Part shown: piece by piece, positions 61,166 to 64,000 of the stretch
How the letters are laid out: every line of letters starts with the position of its first letter
How positions within the stretch are numbered: position 1 is the stretch's first letter
Source: Eudromia elegans
Lineage: Eukaryota > Chordata > Aves > Tinamiformes > Tinamidae
Reading direction: 5' to 3'
DNA length: 64,000 bases
NCBI GenBank assembly: GCA_003342815.1
Contig: PTEX01000020.1
Location: 4,800,218 to 4,864,217, forward strand
Program-made: the position numbers and the translations under genes
The notes under the pieces: generated by a model
Seen by the model: the letters and a program-made list of their open reading frames with translations, nothing else
Database searches by the model: none
Told to the model about the DNA's origin: nothing

Positions 61166-64000
61166 ACTCCACTGCACAGCTTAAACTTTTGAAATATCAT
61201 TAAATGGTCACCTCGCCAGTGTAACAGAATGGAGAGTCACACTTGAGCTAAAGGAGTCTTGGTAGAGAACAATATCTCTGTCAGGCCCTCTGGGAAACCT
61301 TCACCTTGAGATGTACTGATTAATAAAATGCATAGCTTGGTTATAAAGAAAATACCAAAGGAAATTACTTCTGTTTGTCTGGAAGAGGAAAAGAAAGATT
61401 TTTTTCCCCTCCTAATCTCCAGGGCGGTCCTCTGTCACTTTTTCAGTATGGTAAATACAGGGAAGGGGTAAATACTGGAAGAGGTGGAGTTTTTAAGCAC
61501 CAGACATATCTTGTGATTATGTTCTGTCAACATTTATGAGATACGAGTTTTCTTCATCTCATTTTCAGTGCCAGCTTCATATCAGCATTCAGATTGTATC
61601 ATGCTGTTCAGAAGATGATAAAAACAGCCGTATTTCTGTAGCTATTCCTGCAGTAAACAAAGGATTCTGATTTTTGTGGGTATGTTTTCCCATCGCACTC
61701 CTTGTTGACTTGCTTGTCTGCCATTTCCATTGAGCTGGAGAGGATTTCCAGCCTCTTAAAGAGAAGATCTGCCTGCAGAAGATCTGCCTGCAGTGGGTCT
61801 GTAAAATCTCTGGGTCCTCTCTTCTGCTTCCACAGTTTTTTTGACAATTTATATGAGGTATTGGAATAACAAGAGGCAGATGAGAGAGAGAAGATATAAT
61901 ATCGCTGCAAAGGCACAAAGAATATCCCACATGGTGTATGGCTTTCATATTTAAAAAGCCTGTATTCAGAAAACTCCCAACAACTTGTGCTGGCTCAAAT
62001 GCAAAAAATGGCTGGTGTAAGATTGGAATTACTCTCTTAAGAAGGCAGATTAAAAGATTTTGCTGTTTTATTCACAAGATAAAGTATAATGATTTCCTGA
62101 GAATCCATTTGGGGATTCACAGAACAAATTCATAGAGAGGGAGAGGAGCTATTTGTATTAGAGGATACTATCAGTACAAAGTCAAATTATTGGTAATTGA
62201 ATATGTTTAAACTGGAAATGGGAAGATTTCTAACCACAGACACCTCAGATATAAGCACTCTCAAAACAGCTACAACATTAAGACCACTAAATAGCTAAAA
62301 GCGTTCACTGTCTAGACAGGCATACCGCTTCTTGCCATACATGAACTAATGGACTTCTTAGTCACTCACTATATAAGCTTTCACATTATTCATTTTTCAC
62401 AGTATTAAACTTCTTCCTGATAGTTGCAGGTACGGAGCCTTCTTTTTGCTGTAGTGTAGTATTCCAGAGAATGTGACTAACTTCTAATATGGAAATTTTA
62501 ACTTATATTGAGCTTTCCTTTGAAACCAAAATAAGCTCACCAAATATACACAACCTGGTAAGACTGTCATAAACTAGCCATCTGTGTTGAAGCAAAAGGT
62601 GCTAACATTTGAGCGGCAAAACACAAACAGCATAAAAGGAAGCATCTGCTTGAGAGAAGGAGAATAATGAATCAAGATTCTACTTCTTCCACCAAAAAAG
62701 AGCAGCACTCAGCCAGCAGCTCATGTGATTTGACTGATTCTTCAAGAGGATCAGCAGCATAAGGTATAAAAATATTTATAGCTTATTATACTGACTATAC
62801 TTGTTCACAATACAAATGTATTTAGCAAAAACTTCTAGTATTCCTGCCTCTAACCTCTTCGGTCAGATCCCGTAATACAATGACTTCTGCTATAACACCA
62901 TCCATGGAAGGAAACATCTGAACAATCTTTCAAAACAAATAGTGAGGTTAGAGAGCTTTGCAGCATACCTACTGTGGTGTTTTCTATGTGAGAAAAGTAG
63001 AAGTCATGGCTAGGATATGAAACATAAACATTAGATTTCTCTCATGCAGTTCCTCAGCTATGTTAAGATAATATTAAGAGCCAATTTTCTTGGCTGTTAT
63101 GTGGACACTTGCATAATTCTAATGCAGCTTCTTAGTCATACAGCCATGAAGAGATTTTTGTCTGAAGACACTGCTTTAGTCAATGCTGCTGATATTTTTA
63201 TCATGGGAAACACTTGCTCATATGAATATTTCTAATGTTGCATACATAAGGACAAGATGGAAGCAAAGAGATTCAGGACTCAGAAGGGATTAACAACTTC
63301 TACAGACCTACAGGAAGGACTGTAGAGCTTGAAGAGCAGTAGAAAAAAATTACAAAAGATTTATCTACACTGTAGTATTGTTTAATTAAATTATATGTCA
63401 CTGAGTTGATGATGCGCCTATTTTCAGCTGTTTGTCCTCAGTGTTACTCTTTCCTTGAACAATTAGTATCATGAAATAGAAATTTTTAAAATTTTTTTTT
63501 ATTCTTTGACATGCGTGGGAAAAAAAAAGACAGATATTGGTTTACTTATATGGCTTGTTTGAAGTTCAATCTCTGTGCTAGAGATAGATGCTAGAGATTG
63601 AGCTTCAGCCCAACTGTATCCAGGTTGGATGACGTTTATACTGTTCAAATGAGCACTGTATTAAACTTCTTAGCTATCTCTACACAGAAAATAAAACCAG
63701 CTTTCAACTTGTGAAAATGAGTTTTTCAGCAAGTGAGGTAAGGGAATAAAATATTAATAACTGAAAGGACCTGAGTAGGCGTAAACTTTTGGGGTTTTGT
63801 AGATCTCTGCCAGGAGTATTTTTCTGCTCTTTTCTTACAGCTATTATGCCTTTAGATACAGAAATTCTTCAGAAGGAAGAAAAAGAAAGTAGATGGTTCC
63901 ACTATAGAGTCCCATCTAAAAAATCTGCCGCGGGACAGCTTAGCTGAGGTGTATATTCCAAGATGTCTCTCAGGGAGGGACATGTAAGGTTGAAAGCTCT
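61166..64000. other. AT-rich intergenic DNA, no gene recognised
   Basis: Nothing identifiable to the window end: short chance frames only, no recognisable repeat, RNA gene or exon chain. Confidence 0.5.

Overview
The window looks like a piece of a bird (avian) autosome, although another archosaur cannot be strictly excluded. CR1 (chicken-repeat-1) LINEs are by far the dominant repeat, no mammalian SINEs or L1s are visible, and the host gene has short introns and a compact CpG-island promoter.

Layout. 1-11.2 kb is AT-rich intergenic DNA holding two notable insertions: an internally deleted Tigger1-like (pogo superfamily) DNA transposon at 1.48-2.52 kb and a solo retroviral LTR with a target-site duplication at 8.38-8.87 kb. 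A diverged CR1 (11.2-11.69 kb) lies just upstream of a CpG island (11.8-12.4 kb). From 12.2 to 38.0 kb on the plus strand lies one complete protein-coding gene, ICE1 (little elongation complex subunit 1). I could place 20 coding exons with consistent phases. Together they give 2,260 codons plus a stop, close to the roughly 2,266 residues I recall for human ICE1. The third intron has the hallmarks of a U12-type AT-AC intron and is followed by a 19-nt microexon. Exon 14 is 4,764 nt long.

38-64 kb is gene-poor and built from CR1 copies in both orientations, microsatellites (including a 253-base uninterrupted purine tract) and a much-broken gammaretrovirus-like fossil (about 45.65-48.18 kb). Inside this repeat cluster sits the most unusual locus of the window: a short GC-rich block (49.12-50.31 kb). 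It carries an intact, intronless 177-codon open frame (49,530-50,063) with its own TATA box, a stop codon overlapping its polyadenylation signal, and a 166-bp inverted copy of its promoter and 5' end facing the other way. The spacer between the two promoters holds two CRE-like boxes. I do not recognise the protein, which is proline-rich with three PMEV motifs at 12-residue spacing. It is the best candidate here for something undescribed, possibly a multicopy, germline-type avian gene; that reading is inference.

How the parts work together: only ICE1 has an assignable role, as scaffold of the ELL-containing little elongation complex that promotes snRNA gene transcription. The other features are transposon fossils or the unassigned intronless unit, and I see no functional link between them and ICE1.
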